From an uncultured Collinsella sp. (GTDB lineage: Bacteria; Actinomycetota; Coriobacteriia; Coriobacteriales; Coriobacteriaceae): a stretch of DNA of 53,697 nt. Below the pieces are notes generated by a model. The model worked only from the letters and a program-made list of their open reading frames with translations, did not search any database and was not told the DNA's origin. The DNA lies in assembly GCA_902493145.1 (NCBI GenBank), contig CABUOA010000012.1, positions 1 to 53,697 on the forward strand, in the 5' to 3' direction. The number at the start of each line of letters is the position of its first letter. The stretch's first letter is position 1. Positions 7,769 to 16,795 of this stretch are shown one piece after another. The position numbers were made by a program, and so were the translations under genes.

Positions 7769-8252
7769 AGTTGAGGGCGGCTTGGGCTAGGCGGGCTTCG
7801 GCGTCCTCCTCGGTGACGCCCAAGGCCACGGCGAACTCCTCGATGGAGCGACGCTTGGCCTCCTTGAGTACGCGCATGTAGTAGGAGCTGGGCTTTTTAT
7901 CTGCTTCCTCGGCCTGGCGAATGCGGTGCATCATGGTCTTTGCCACGCGGACCGTCTCGGGTGCGCCCAGCTTGAGCTGCTGCTTAAAGTGCGTTTCCTC
8001 GAGCGAACTATTGCGCTCGGTAAAGGTGTCGCACTCCAGCTCATCGTAGTGGCTCAGCAGATGCTCGGCATCTTGCTGGGAGATGGCGGCATGCAAACGG
8101 TCGGCCTGCGCCACGGGGTACATAAGGATCGTCTGCGCATGTCCCTGCTTGGTCTCGAGCAACAGCATGGGCTGCGGCGTGTCGTCCCTAAAACCGACGA
8201 CGGTGCAGACTCCCTGACCCGGATGAATGACGTGTTGACCGATTGAGAACAT
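7767..8252 (-). CDS. carD: CarD-family transcription regulator
   Basis: 161 residues with an N-terminal CarD/TRCF RNA-polymerase interaction domain: MFSIGQHVIHPGQGVCTVVGF is the typical opening, followed by the DETKQ-like MLLLETKQG segment. A basic and acidic helical C-terminal part (about 85-161) ends in LGVTEEDAEARLAQAA and would be the DNA-contacting domain. CarD proteins bind the RNA polymerase beta subunit and stabilise open promoter complexes, often at rRNA promoters. GGAGGTAGC directly precedes the ATG. It is divergent from argS across 342 bases. The 3' end carries repeat copy 3 and then a hairpin terminator. Confidence 0.88.
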   Translation of the reverse strand: MFSIGQHVIHPGQGVCTVVGFRDDTPQPMLLLETKQGHAQTILMYPVAQADRLHAAISQQDAEHLLSHYDELECDTFTERNSSLEETHFKQQLKLGAPETVRVAKTMMHRIRQAEEADKKPSSYYMRVLKEAKRRSIEEFAVALGVTEEDAEARLAQAALN

Positions 8253-8594
8253 GCTACCTCCAACTTATACGAATTTGCGTATGTCTAGAATACCACGCTG
8301 ACGTGCGCAAACCCTGACTTTATGCAGGAAAAGCACACAACTCCGATAGGTAAGAGTATTCGATATGATGCACCGCTCATTCACATGTTTATGCAGTTCA
8401 AACGCGTGCATAATCTGCAGGAAAACCGCCAACTTTGTACAGCCGCGCAAGAGCGGTAGTCATTTTTGTGCATATGCAATATCGATTGGCTTTACCCTGC
8501 GACAGTGTGCGTCGCTTGTGATAGAGTGCTACAAACTCTGGCTTTTGCCCTACGAGTGACCAAGAGCTCGGGGGCTTTAACACAAGGAGGATCT
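8253..8594. other. carD-argS divergent intergenic region
   Basis: 342 bases without a credible gene. Short ORFs on both strands lack coding character. It must contain promoters for both carD and argS, but no pair of -35/-10 boxes is good enough to call. I looked for a T-box leader for argS and saw no specifier or antiterminator-like arrangement. Confidence 0.5.
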
Positions 8595-10448
8595 ATGCCC
8601 GAGAAGATTGAAGAGCTGGTACGCGCTGCGCTTGCTGCGGCCCAGGAGGCCGGCGACCTTTCCGCATTTGAACTTGACGATTGCGCCATCGAGCGACCGG
8701 CTGATACTTCTCATGGCGAGTGGACCTCCACCATGGCCCTGAAGTCCGCCAAGCTGGCTCACTGCGCCCCGCGCAAGATCGCCGAGGCCGTCGTTGCCCA
8801 TATGCCCGAGGACCCTGCGATCGAGAAGGTCGAGATCGCAGGCCCCGGCTTCATCAACTTCTACCTCTCCGTTGCCGTCAAGAATGCCATCTTTGGCGAG
8901 GCTCGCGAGAAGGGCATGGACTTCGCTAAGTCCAACGTCGGTGGTGGCCTGAAGACCCAGGTCGAGTTCGTTTCCGCCAACCCCGTCGGCCCCATGCACA
9001 TTGGTCACGGCCGCTGGGCCGCTCTGGGCGACTCCCTTTGCCGCGTCATGGACCACGCCGGTTACGACATCCAGCGTGAGTTCTACATCAATGACCACGG
9101 CTCTCAGATGAACACCTTCGGCAACTCCATCAGCACGCGCTATATGCAGCTTGCCGACATCATCGCCAAGCAGGGCGTTGATATCGACGAGGCTCACAAG
9201 CTGCTGATCGCCGACCGTGACGCCTTTGTTGCCGACGAGAACGACGAGCACCCCGAGACCCATCCCTACCAGGACAACTTTGCCGAGACTCTGGGCAAGG
9301 ACTCCTACGGCGGCGACTACATCATCGACGAGGCTGCCGAGTTCTGGCGCACTGACGGCGACAAGTGGGTCGAGGCCGATCCGCAGGAGCGCATGGAGAG
9401 CTTCCGTGAGCGCGGCTATGTGAAGATGGTCGACAACATGCGCGACCTCTGCCACGCCGTCAATTGCGACTTCGATCGTTGGTACTCCGAGCGCTCGCTG
9501 TACGTGAAGGACACCGAGGGCGAGACCGCCGGCACTTCCGCCGTCGACCGCGCTTTCGAGAAGCTCGACAAGATGGGCTACCTCTACACCAAGGACGGCG
9601 CCCTGTGGTTCCGTTCCACCGACCTGGGCGACGACAAGGACCGCGTCCTGATCAAGTCCGACGGTGAGTACACCTACTTCGCCTCCGACGTTGCCTATCA
9701 CTGGGATAAGTTCCAGCGCGTCGACCACGTCATCGACATCTGGGGCGCCGACCACCACGGCTACATCGAGCGCGTCCGCTGCGTCTGCGACGCTCTCGGT
9801 TACCCCGGCAAGTTCGAGGTTCTGCTGGGCCAGCTCGTCAACCTGCTGCGCAACGGCAAGCCCGTCCGTATGTCCAAGCGCAAGGGCACCATGGTGACCC
9901 TGCAGGAGCTTGTCGATGAGGTCGGTTCTGACGCCGCCCGCTACACGCTCATCTCCAAGAGCTCCAACCAGATGGTCGACTTCGACATCGAGGCAGTTAA
10001 GAAGCGCGACAACTCCAACCCGGTGTACTACGTGCAGTACGCTCACGCCCGCGTGTGCTCCATCCTGCGCCGTGCCGCTGACGTTACGCCCGAGCAGGCT
10101 GACGAGATGGGCATGAAGGCCGTCGCCGCCAAGGCCATTGGCGAGAACGTCGATTACTCGCTGCTGACCGACCCGACCGAGCTCGCCCTGTCGCGTAAGC
10201 TCAACGAGCTCACCGACCTGATCGCCAGCTGCGCTCGTGACCGCGCTCCGTTCCGTCTGACGCACTTTGCCGAGGAGCTCGCCGGTGACTTCCACAGCTT
10301 CTACGCTGCCTGCCAGGTGCTGCCGAGCGAGGGCCGTCCCGTCGGCCCCGAGCTTTCGCGTGCCCGTCTGGCCGCTTGCGATGCCGTCCGCGTGACGCTC
10401 GCCCTGGTGCTCACCCTCGTTGGCGTTTCCGCGCCCGAGCAGATGTAA
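8595..10448 (+). CDS. argS: Arginyl-tRNA synthetase
   Basis: Class I aminoacyl-tRNA synthetase charging tRNA-Arg. At 617 residues it has the usual domain order: an N-terminal additional domain (about 1-110), a Rossmann catalytic core with the HIGH signature as NPVGPMHIGHGRW (about 133-145) and the KMSKS-type loop as VRMSKRKGTMVTL (about residue 425), then an alpha-helical anticodon-binding domain ending ALVLTLVGVSAPEQM. The GADHHGYIERVR segment is also family-typical. The ATG at 8595 is preceded by AAGGAGG at 8584-8590, which rules out the longer in-frame reading from 8466. A strong terminator follows the stop. Codon use is strongly biased to C/G-ending codons, as expected for a highly expressed gene. 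Confidence 0.97.
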   Translation: MPEKIEELVRAALAAAQEAGDLSAFELDDCAIERPADTSHGEWTSTMALKSAKLAHCAPRKIAEAVVAHMPEDPAIEKVEIAGPGFINFYLSVAVKNAIFGEAREKGMDFAKSNVGGGLKTQVEFVSANPVGPMHIGHGRWAALGDSLCRVMDHAGYDIQREFYINDHGSQMNTFGNSISTRYMQLADIIAKQGVDIDEAHKLLIADRDAFVADENDEHPETHPYQDNFAETLGKDSYGGDYIIDEAAEFWRTDGDKWVEADPQERMESFRERGYVKMVDNMRDLCHAVNCDFDRWYSERSLYVKDTEGETAGTSAVDRAFEKLDKMGYLYTKDGALWFRSTDLGDDKDRVLIKSDGEYTYFASDVAYHWDKFQRVDHVIDIWGADHHGYIERVRCVCDALGYPGKFEVLLGQLVNLLRNGKPVRMSKRKGTMVTLQELVDEVGSDAARYTLISKSSNQMVDFDIEAVKKRDNSNPVYYVQYAHARVCSILRRAADVTPEQADEMGMKAVAAKAIGENVDYSLLTDPTELALSRKLNELTDLIASCARDRAPFRLTHFAEELAGDFHSFYAACQVLPSEGRPVGPELSRARLAACDAVRVTLALVLTLVGVSAPEQM

Positions 10449-10495
10449 CCTGCGGGTCATTTGACCGTGTAGGTTTGGTTTAACAGAGCCCTATA

Positions 10496-10527
10496 AGCCC
10501 GATCTCCCACGGAGGTCGGGCTTTTTT
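10496..10527 (+). terminator. Intrinsic terminator after argS
   Basis: A 12-bp stem AGCCCGATCTCC / GGAGGTCGGGCT (one G-U pair) with loop CAC, followed by a T run of six. Confidence 0.9.
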
Positions 10528-10572
10528 CGCAAACGCCGACGTATTGATGAATTTGGAACTGCTGGAAATACG

Positions 10573-10722
10573 AAACTATGCCGGTTTACTACGATGAATT
10601 GAGGAATTCTAACCACGCCGGCTTTTTGCTAAAAAGTGCAAGGCATCTACCTGCGGTTTTAGTTCAACAAGTTTCGGAGTGGTCGTGGTTGAGCGATTCA
10701 TCGTAGTAAACCGCCATAGTTT
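10573..10722. repeat. 150-bp palindromic element with 27-bp arms
   Basis: The left arm 10573-10599 begins AAACTATGCCGGTTTACTAC and the right arm 10696-10722 is its reverse complement with one mismatch. An inner pair AACCACG (10611-10617) / CGTGGTT (10684-10690) extends the fold. The interior contains CTACCTGCGGTTTT, similar to the CCTGCGGTTTT stem inside the 2653-2814 unit. It is non-coding and lies between argS and rho. Confidence 0.65.
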
Positions 10723-10758
10723 TGGCGGAGGCAGTCAGATTTGTGGGTGGCAAACAAA

Positions 10759-10798
10759 GAGTGTCCCTTTTGACTAGTCGTTTAAGAACGTCCCCAAT
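10759..10798. repeat. GTCCC-bearing intergenic element before rho
   Basis: Reads GAGTGTCCC, then 22 bases later GAACGTCCCCAA. The two blocks are shared with the reverse complement of the element at 2847-2892, so this is probably another member of the same dispersed family with a diverged middle. Confidence 0.45.
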
Positions 10799-10805
10799 GA
10801 CTAAG

Positions 10806-10833
10806 TTGCAGGTGGCGGCGGTTGTGTTACACT
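10806..10833 (+). promoter_or_regulatory. Candidate promoter of rho
   Basis: TTGCAG (-35-like) and TACACT (-10-like) with 16 bases between them, leaving a leader of about 135 bases before the rho start. Read by eye; transcription start not shown. Confidence 0.45.
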
Positions 10834-10976
10834 AACGCTGCGTAGTTGACGCAATCATCTCGATACAGATCAATGATGTCCGTCGTTTTGAACGGAACTA
10901 GACTGTTTAGCCGCCCTGAAGGTTTATGCAGGGAGCATGTGATCACAGGGCTTGAAAAGAAAGTTGAGCAAACACT

Positions 10977-13550
10977 GTGTCTGATCAACAGCAAGAAAAC
11001 GAAATAACGACGACGCAGGCCGCTCCCGCTGCACCGGTTGCGTCGGACCAGGTCGCGGCGCCCGCGCAAGCCTCGGCTCCTGAGACGCCTAAGGCTGCTT
11101 CGACGCCTATGCCTGTAGCGGCTGAGAAGGCCGTGCCTGCAACTGGTGAGGAGGCTGCTCCGGCAAAGCCCAAGCGCATGCGCCGCACGGCCAAGCCTGC
11201 CGCTGACGGCGAGGAGGTCACCAAGCCAAAGCGCCGTACCACGCGCACGACGCGCGCCAAGCTCACCGTTGCAGCTGACTCCTCGGCGCCGATTTCCGAT
11301 GAGGTCGCGCAGGCACGTGCGTTGGCGCAGATTAGCGAGGCTCAGGTGGTGCGCGCCCGCCGTCGTGCTGCCGAGCGCGAGGCCGCGGCTCTGACCGAGC
11401 TTGCAGCTCCGTCTGTGCCCGAGACGCCTGCCGCCACCGAGACTCCTGTCGCCGACCAGCCGACCGAGAAGCCGGTACCGCGCACACGCCGTCGCACGGC
11501 TGCTAAGGCCGAGCAGGTTGCGGAACAGGTAGTCCCCGAGCTCACTGAGGCTTCGGTCCGTTCCGCGGCAGGGGAGGGCACATCGCCTGTTGAGCCCGCT
11601 GCGCCTGTCGAGGCCAGCGAAGTTCCCGTTGTCGATCCGGCTTTGCGCCCGCACCGTCGCGGTCGCAAGCCCAAGGCCTTTGTCGAGGCCGAGAAGGCCG
11701 CAGCCGCAGCCGCCGCCGCTCGGGATGCTGCGGCGACCGCCAAGTCCTCAACTGCTGCCGATGAACCCGTCCAGGATGCTACGACTTCCGAGGCCGTTTC
11801 TGCCGATGCCGAGCCCGCCGACGTCCGTCCCGGTCGCAGCCGTCGCACTGCTGCTAAGCGCACGTCCAAGGCTAAGGCTGCCAAGAAGGGTGCGTCCGAG
11901 GATTCCGCCGAGACGACCGCCGATGCATCGACTGATGCCGTCGAGCCCCAGGACGTCGAACAGCCTGCATCCGAGAAGCCCAAGCGCGGTCGCAAGAAGT
12001 CCGTTAAGGCCAAGGCCGCCGAGCAGCATGCTGATGTCGAAGCGCAGGTCGATTCCGGCGCCGAGGCCAATGACGCCGCTGCGGCCAATGTTGACACCAC
12101 CGCAACCGATGGTGCCGCCCCCGCCGAGGGCGAAGACGGCGCTCGCCCCAACCGTCGCCAGCACAAGCGCAACGAGGAGCGCAACGAGCGCAAGGACGAG
12201 CGCAACAACGACCGTCGCAACCGCCAGCGCGATCGCAAGCAACGCAACAAGGAGCGTAATGCCGCTCCCACCGAGCCCACGCTTTCGCGCGAGGAGCTCG
12301 CTGCCATGAAGGTCGCCGAACTTCGCGAGAAGGCCAAGGAGTTCGAGATCGAGACGACCGGCAAGAAGAAGGCCGAGCTCGTCGAGGAAGTCTACGTCAC
12401 CGCTGCGAAGGCCGAGGGCTTCCGCGACATCAAGGGCATTCTGCAGATTCGCCCGGACAGCTCCGGCATCATCCACGCCCATGGCTACATGAAGTCCAAC
12501 GACGACGCCTTCGTGCCCGCCTACCTCATCCGCTCCGCGCGCCTGCGCACGGGCGACGTCATCGAGGGCTCGCTGCGTCCTTCGCGCGGCGGCGACAAGC
12601 GCGCCGGCCTCGCCAAAATCACGACCGTCAACGGTCTGGACCCCGAGCAGATTCGCAACCGTCCCAAGTTCGGCGACCTCACCCCGGTCTATCCCAACGA
12701 GCCGCTGCGCATGGAGCACGGCAAGGACTCTATTACCGGTCGCGCCATCGACATCGTGTCACCGATCGGCAAGGGCCAGCGCGGCCTGATCGTGTCCCCG
12801 CCCAAGGCCGGCAAGACCACGATCCTCAAGAAGATCTGCCAGTCTATCTCGATTAACAACCCCGAGGTGCACCTCATCTGCCTGCTCGTCGACGAGCGCC
12901 CCGAAGAGGTCACCGATATGCAGCGTTCCATCAAGGGTGAGGTTGTGGCGTCGACCTTCGATATGCCTGCCGACAACCACACCCGCGTGGCAGAGCTCGT
13001 CATCGAGCGCGCCAAGCGCATCGTAGAGCTGGGTGGCGACGTCGTGGTGGTGCTCGACTCCATCACGCGCCTCGCCCGCGCCTACAACTTGGCGGCGCCT
13101 GCCTCGGGCCGCATCCTTTCGGGCGGCGTCGATTCGGCGGCACTGTATCCGCCCAAGCGCTTCCTGGGTGCAGCCCGCAATATCGAGAACGGCGGCTCGC
13201 TCACCATCCTGGCCTCTGCCCTCATCGACACCGGTTCCAAGATGGACGAGGTCATTTTCGAGGAGTTCAAGGGCACCGGCAACATGGAGCTTAAGCTCGA
13301 CCGCGACCTGGCCGACCGCCGCATCTTCCCGGCTATCGACCCCGTTGCCTCCGGTACGCGTAACGAGGACCTGTTGGTCGATGAGCAGATGCGTCCGTTT
13401 GTCTTTGGTCTGCGTCGCATTCTTGCCGGCATGAACAACACCGAGCGCGCGGCCGCATCGTTTATCAAGGGTCTTAAGGGCACCAACACCAACCAGGAGT
13501 TCCTGGTGCGTTCGGCCAAAAAACACAGCGACTACGAGCAGACGTTCTAG
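10977..13550 (+). CDS. rho: Transcription termination factor Rho with a long disordered N-terminal extension
   Basis: ATP-dependent hexameric RNA helicase for factor-dependent termination. The 857 residues are about twice the E. coli length. Roughly residues 1-435 are low complexity (Ala, Pro, Glu, Lys, Arg), including many RRRT/KRRT basic patches and a run NRRQHKRNEERNERKDERNN near 390-410. The conserved part then starts with the Rho_N helical domain (LSREELAAMKVAELREKAKE), the RNA-binding OB fold (GILQIRPDSSGIIHAHGY) and the RecA-like core with Walker A SPPKAGKTT, LLVDERPEEVTDM, VVVVLDSITRLARAYN and the R-loop RKKH-like end (SAKKHSDYEQTF). The start is GTG at 10977; the upstream site is weak (AAAGAAAG). 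Insertions before the OB fold are known in actinobacterial Rho and add RNA affinity. Confidence 0.96.
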   Translation: MSDQQQENEITTTQAAPAAPVASDQVAAPAQASAPETPKAASTPMPVAAEKAVPATGEEAAPAKPKRMRRTAKPAADGEEVTKPKRRTTRTTRAKLTVAADSSAPISDEVAQARALAQISEAQVVRARRRAAEREAAALTELAAPSVPETPAATETPVADQPTEKPVPRTRRRTAAKAEQVAEQVVPELTEASVRSAAGEGTSPVEPAAPVEASEVPVVDPALRPHRRGRKPKAFVEAEKAAAAAAAARDAAATAKSSTAADEPVQDATTSEAVSADAEPADVRPGRSRRTAAKRTSKAKAAKKGASEDSAETTADASTDAVEPQDVEQPASEKPKRGRKKSVKAKAAEQHADVEAQVDSGAEANDAAAANVDTTATDGAAPAEGEDGARPNRRQHKRNEERNERKDERNNDRRNRQRDRKQRNKERNAAPTEPTLSREELAAMKVAELREKAKEFEIETTGKKKAELVEEVYVTAAKAEGFRDIKGILQIRPDSSGIIHAHGYMKSNDDAFVPAYLIRSARLRTGDVIEGSLRPSRGGDKRAGLAKITTVNGLDPEQIRNRPKFGDLTPVYPNEPLRMEHGKDSITGRAIDIVSPIGKGQRGLIVSPPKAGKTTILKKICQSISINNPEVHLICLLVDERPEEVTDMQRSIKGEVVASTFDMPADNHTRVAELVIERAKRIVELGGDVVVVLDSITRLARAYNLAAPASGRILSGGVDSAALYPPKRFLGAARNIENGGSLTILASALIDTGSKMDEVIFEEFKGTGNMELKLDRDLADRRIFPAIDPVASGTRNEDLLVDEQMRPFVFGLRRILAGMNNTERAAASFIKGLKGTNTNQEFLVRSAKKHSDYEQTF

Positions 13551-13588
13551 GTTGTCATCCACGCGCAGCGATAGTCATCAATGCGATA

Positions 13589-13619
13589 AAGGGTCGGGGC
13601 TTTGAGCCTCGGCCCTTTT
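13589..13619 (+). terminator. Intrinsic terminator after rho
   Basis: Stem AAGGGTCGGGGC / GCCTCGGCCCTT (two wobble pairs) with loop TTTGA and T's following. It lies 40 bases past the stop. Confidence 0.8.
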
Positions 13620-13698
13620 CCATAGCGCCGCTCCGCGCTTATTTTTGACCGTAAGACCGACGAGCAGCAGGTTTCCCGTTTCAATCCGACATCGTCGC

Positions 13699-13727
13699 TT
13701 GCAATCGACAGGGCGGTTTCGCATAAT
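13699..13727 (+). promoter_or_regulatory. Candidate promoter of the membrane protein and VanZ genes
   Basis: TTGCAA and CATAAT separated by 17 bases, 136 bases before the ATG at 13864. Of the same style as the tRNA promoter candidate at 18156. Confidence 0.5.
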
Positions 13728-13863
13728 AGCTTTAAAGCTTCGCGACGGAAAACGCAGATGAAACGAACCATATACCGTTGCTTTGGGGCATAGCCCCGCT
13801 TCATCTTCTCTCGCGCAGCCAACTGAATGATGCGATTTGGGTGCTGGAAGATGGGGAGAGCTC

Positions 13864-15264
13864 ATGGCTTCTTCTGATGCAACACAACGAGCAGTCCTTG
13901 CCGGACTTTCGTGCGGGATCGGCCTTGCCGCTCCCGTGGTTATGTATGCCGCGACGCTGCCGTTTTCGTCGGTGAACGAGACGGTCGTGGCGGGTGCGGT
14001 TCCCTTCGCCGTGGGCGCGGTGGCGGGCGTGGGCATCTATGCCGCCTCGCTGGGTATCTCCGAGTATCGTGCGCAGCGTGAAGAGCGTCTGTTCCAGCCC
14101 GATGCCATGGGCGGTGCCGCCAATCTCAATCAGCATCAAAGCGAGTTCAAGACCGCCTCGATTCCAGCTCAGCAGCAGGATGCGACTCCTTACGCTGCGA
14201 CTTCTGCTTCTCAGGCTCAGTCGGAGCAGTCTACCTCGGCATTCCTTTCCGGCCTGACTGGTGCGTTCCAGCGCCGTCATGCCGATGATGGTGTCCCTAC
14301 CATCGCTCGAGCCGCAGATGCTATGGACGAGGACGAGGCTTGGTCTATGATCGACAGTATGCTCGACGACGATTCGCCGGTGAGCTGCGACCCTGCACAC
14401 TCGCGCGACGTCTATCAAGTCGCCATCGACGAGCTCACCAACGGCGGGCAGTCCGGCTCCTTCAATCGCGACGACATCGCCGCCGCGGCACGCGCCGTGT
14501 CTGGCTCCCAGGCCGCCCCTGCGGGCAGCACGGCGGCTTTCGTGGCACTCGTCGCCAACGCGGCAGCCAATAACGCCTACAGCGCTACCTCGGCGGACGC
14601 GAACGCTTCTGCCGATAATTCGTACGTTGATGAAGCCATGACCGCGGACGAGGAGGCCGTTGCCGCCCGCCGTGCCGCCGAAAGCTCGCTTTGGGGCGCT
14701 CCTGCCCAGCAGCAGGCGGCTGAGGCTGCGCCGTACAACGCAAACCTCGCCAGCATGCCTATCATTTCCGGTGCCGCGGACATCGATCTCGACGACCTCG
14801 ATGAGCCTGCAGCCATCACCGCATCGATTGATGCCCAAGATCGCATCGACACCGGCGACCTTCCGGATGCCTCGCTCGAGGTTGATGTCCCCATGGCCGA
14901 TTACTCGGGCCACGAGGACATGTGGGCCGCTGCCACCGCGATTCTGGACGAGATCGACGAGCCTGCTCCTGTTGCAGCTCCCGCTCCCGTCGCTGCCCCT
15001 CAGCCTGCTGCACCCGCCTATGTCGGCCGTCACAGCGCTGTGTTCCCCGAGGATACCGCCCGTATCTCGCGCGAGGGCATCGAGCGAGCCGAGGCTATTG
15101 CCGCCGGCATTATGGAAAATCGTCGTCACGAGCGCGTCAATCAGATCCTCGAGGAAGAGATCGAGCGCCTGCAGTCCTCTACCGCCAAGCGTACGGGCCG
15201 TGCCTATCTGAGCGTTATCGAGGGCGGTACCGCCAGCTTCGCGCCGCTCCGCGCGGAGGCATAA
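13864..15264 (+). CDS. Membrane-anchored protein of unknown function with a long disordered tail
   Basis: I do not recognise a family. The 466-residue product has two predicted membrane helices near the N-terminus (about 11-31 and 38-61), separated by a short FSSVNETV loop. It then has a long Ala/Asp/Glu-rich, low-complexity, presumably cytoplasmic region with repeated acidic clusters (AMDEDEAWSMIDSMLDDD; IDLDDLDEPA) and a Pro/Ala hinge near 370. The C-terminal 80 residues are more ordered and helical (ISREGIERAEAIAAGIMENR, then NQILEEEIERLQ) and end in a short hydrophobic stretch, AYLSVIEGG. Start at 13864 because GGGGAGAG precedes it. It is 7 bases ahead of the VanZ gene, so the two are probably one transcript. 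A scaffold or cell-envelope role is only a guess. Confidence 0.7.
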   Translation: MASSDATQRAVLAGLSCGIGLAAPVVMYAATLPFSSVNETVVAGAVPFAVGAVAGVGIYAASLGISEYRAQREERLFQPDAMGGAANLNQHQSEFKTASIPAQQQDATPYAATSASQAQSEQSTSAFLSGLTGAFQRRHADDGVPTIARAADAMDEDEAWSMIDSMLDDDSPVSCDPAHSRDVYQVAIDELTNGGQSGSFNRDDIAAAARAVSGSQAAPAGSTAAFVALVANAAANNAYSATSADANASADNSYVDEAMTADEEAVAARRAAESSLWGAPAQQQAAEAAPYNANLASMPIISGAADIDLDDLDEPAAITASIDAQDRIDTGDLPDASLEVDVPMADYSGHEDMWAAATAILDEIDEPAPVAAPAPVAAPQPAAPAYVGRHSAVFPEDTARISREGIERAEAIAAGIMENRRHERVNQILEEEIERLQSSTAKRTGRAYLSVIEGGTASFAPLRAEA

Positions 15265-15271
15265 CTTCTGC

Positions 15272-15721
15272 ATGGTTAAGATCAATCGAAAATGGGCGGT
15301 CGTGACCTGCCTGATGGCGCTCTTGATCTGGGGCAATTCGCTGGTTCCCGGCTCGGGGTCGGGCTCGCTGAGCCTAACGGTCATGGAAGCTATCCGCGGT
15401 TTTCTGCACGGCGTGGGACTTCCATATGCATGGGTGACCAACTTTGTTGTTCGCAAGTGCGCGCATTTTACCGAGTATATGGTGCTCGGCATCCTGGCAA
15501 CGCATGCCTTTGATTATGAGGGGCGGCGCACCTTTGACGTGCTGCTGCCCACGGCGGTGTTCCTGCTGCTGATTCCTTCGATCGACGAGACGATTCAGCT
15601 CTTTGTGCCGGGACGCGCTGGCATGATCACCGATGTGATGATCGACTGCTGTGGAGCGGCAACGGGCGTTGTGCTCCGTTATCTCTTACGGCCGCTGATG
15701 CGCGCCAAAAAAGCCGCCTAG
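15272..15721 (+). CDS. VanZ-like family membrane protein
   Basis: 149 residues with about four membrane helices. The VanZ-like signature is clear: VVRKCAHFTEYMVLGILA (Lys/His/Glu in a helix) and IPSIDETIQLFVPGRAGMITDVMID, followed by a last helix and a basic end MRAKKAA. VanZ of enterococci gives low-level teicoplanin resistance; most chromosomal homologues have no known role, so resistance should not be assumed. The ATG is 7 bases after the preceding gene, with GGAGG overlapping that gene's end. The stop codon lies inside the stem of a bidirectional terminator. Confidence 0.85.
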   Translation: MVKINRKWAVVTCLMALLIWGNSLVPGSGSGSLSLTVMEAIRGFLHGVGLPYAWVTNFVVRKCAHFTEYMVLGILATHAFDYEGRRTFDVLLPTAVFLLLIPSIDETIQLFVPGRAGMITDVMIDCCGAATGVVLRYLLRPLMRAKKAA

Positions 15722-15754
15722 GACGTATTGTTTGGTCCTAGGCGGCCTATTTTA
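15707..15754. terminator. Bidirectional terminator between the VanZ and ROK genes
   Basis: Perfect 12-bp stem GCCGCCTAGGAC / GTCCTAGGCGGC (15713-15724 and 15735-15746), with AAAAAA on the left and TATTTTATTT on the right, so it can stop both converging genes. Confidence 0.85.
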
Positions 15755-15763
15755 TTTGAGGGC

Positions 15764-16726
15764 TTATATGAGGCGTGGTGGCGTCGTTCCGTAGGTCGGA
15801 TTTGCCGGGCGCGCCACGCCCTGTGGGTGCGTCTGCTGCTGAAGCGCCTGTGCGCCCAGGGCCAGGCAGCCCATAATGCCCTGCTTGCCCTCGAGGCTGT
15901 TGTTGACGATATAGCTATCAATGTCGGCCATCTCGGGCGTGACGATGTAGCCGTTGAGCATCTCGGCGCACTTCTTGCGTGCGAGCGGCACGATGGGGGT
16001 GTGATCGGCCACGCCGCCACCGATGACGATCTTCTGCGGTGCGTAGCACAGGATGTAGGTCATGAGCGCCTGCGCCAGATAGCCGGCGAGCAGATCCATG
16101 GCCTCCGGGTCATCGGCCATGTCTCCGGCGCTCTTGCCATCCCAGCGCCTTTTAACGCCGGGGCCGGCGATGAGGCCCTCGAGGCAGTCGTCGTGGAAGG
16201 GGCAGCCGCTGTGCTCGCCGATGGTGTCGCGCGGGTCGCGAGTGACCAGGATGTGGCCGGCCTCGGGATGCATCATGCCGTGCACGAGCTTACCGCCCGA
16301 GAGCACGCCGGCGCCCACGCCGGTACCGATGGTCAGATACACCACGTCAGTGAGGCTCTGGGCGCAACCAAAGGTGACCTCGCCCAGGCAGGCGACGTTG
16401 ACGTCGGTGTCGTAGCCGCAGGGAATATTGAGCTCGTTTTGGATGGTGCCCAGCAGGTCAAAGTAGCGCCATGCCGTTTTGGGCGTCTCCAGGATCTTGC
16501 CGTATTGGGGCGAGGCAGGGTTGACTGCGGTGGGGCCAAAGGCGCCGATGCCCAGCGCGGCGATGCCCTTGTCGGCAAACCATGCGTTGACGGCCTCAAC
16601 GGTCTCCCGCGGGGTCGTGGTCGCAATCTGCTCGCGTTCCAGGACCGTGCCGTCTGCATAGCCCGTGGCGCAGACCATCTTGGTGCCGCCGGCCTCGAGC
16701 GCTCCGATAAGCTGCTGCTCTGCCAT
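15764..16726 (-). CDS. ROK-family sugar kinase, fructokinase-like
   Basis: ATP-dependent hexose kinase of the ROK family, 320 residues. The N-terminal phosphate-binding motif is GALEAGGTKMVCA, with EAGGTK as seen in fructokinase-type ROK proteins rather than glucokinases. GTGVGAGVLSGGKLVHG and the zinc-site region HPEAGHILVTRD...GEHSGCPFHDDCLEGLIAGP (His plus three Cys/His ligands) are all present. APQKIVIGGGV marks the second nucleotide-binding lobe. GAGAGGAATACT precedes the ATG. No transporter or regulator is adjacent, so the sugar is inferred from subfamily motifs only. It converges with the VanZ gene on a shared terminator. Confidence 0.87.
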   Translation of the reverse strand: MAEQQLIGALEAGGTKMVCATGYADGTVLEREQIATTTPRETVEAVNAWFADKGIAALGIGAFGPTAVNPASPQYGKILETPKTAWRYFDLLGTIQNELNIPCGYDTDVNVACLGEVTFGCAQSLTDVVYLTIGTGVGAGVLSGGKLVHGMMHPEAGHILVTRDPRDTIGEHSGCPFHDDCLEGLIAGPGVKRRWDGKSAGDMADDPEAMDLLAGYLAQALMTYILCYAPQKIVIGGGVADHTPIVPLARKKCAEMLNGYIVTPEMADIDSYIVNNSLEGKQGIMGCLALGAQALQQQTHPQGVARPANPTYGTTPPRLI

Positions 16727-16795
16727 AGTATTCCTCTCTGGGACAAGTTGCTCCGTGACTAAAGTATAGCGCTCTAAAAAATAAATGAGGTCGCT

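Noticed and set aside
8253..8594. T-box or other riboswitch upstream of argS
   Set aside because: No antiterminator/terminator pair or conserved T-box bases are visible.
8577..10460. 627-codon open frame antisense to argS
   Set aside because: Shadow produced by the strong C/G third-position bias of argS; composition (Val, Gly, Leu, Asp) is that of an antisense frame and there is no start site.
13801..15492. 563-codon frame antisense to the membrane protein and VanZ genes
   Set aside because: The plus-strand genes have ribosome sites and membrane or family features; the antisense frame has none.
15272..15721. Glycopeptide resistance cluster
   Set aside because: Only a lone VanZ-like protein is present; no vanHAX, vanRS or D-Ala ligase genes are nearby.
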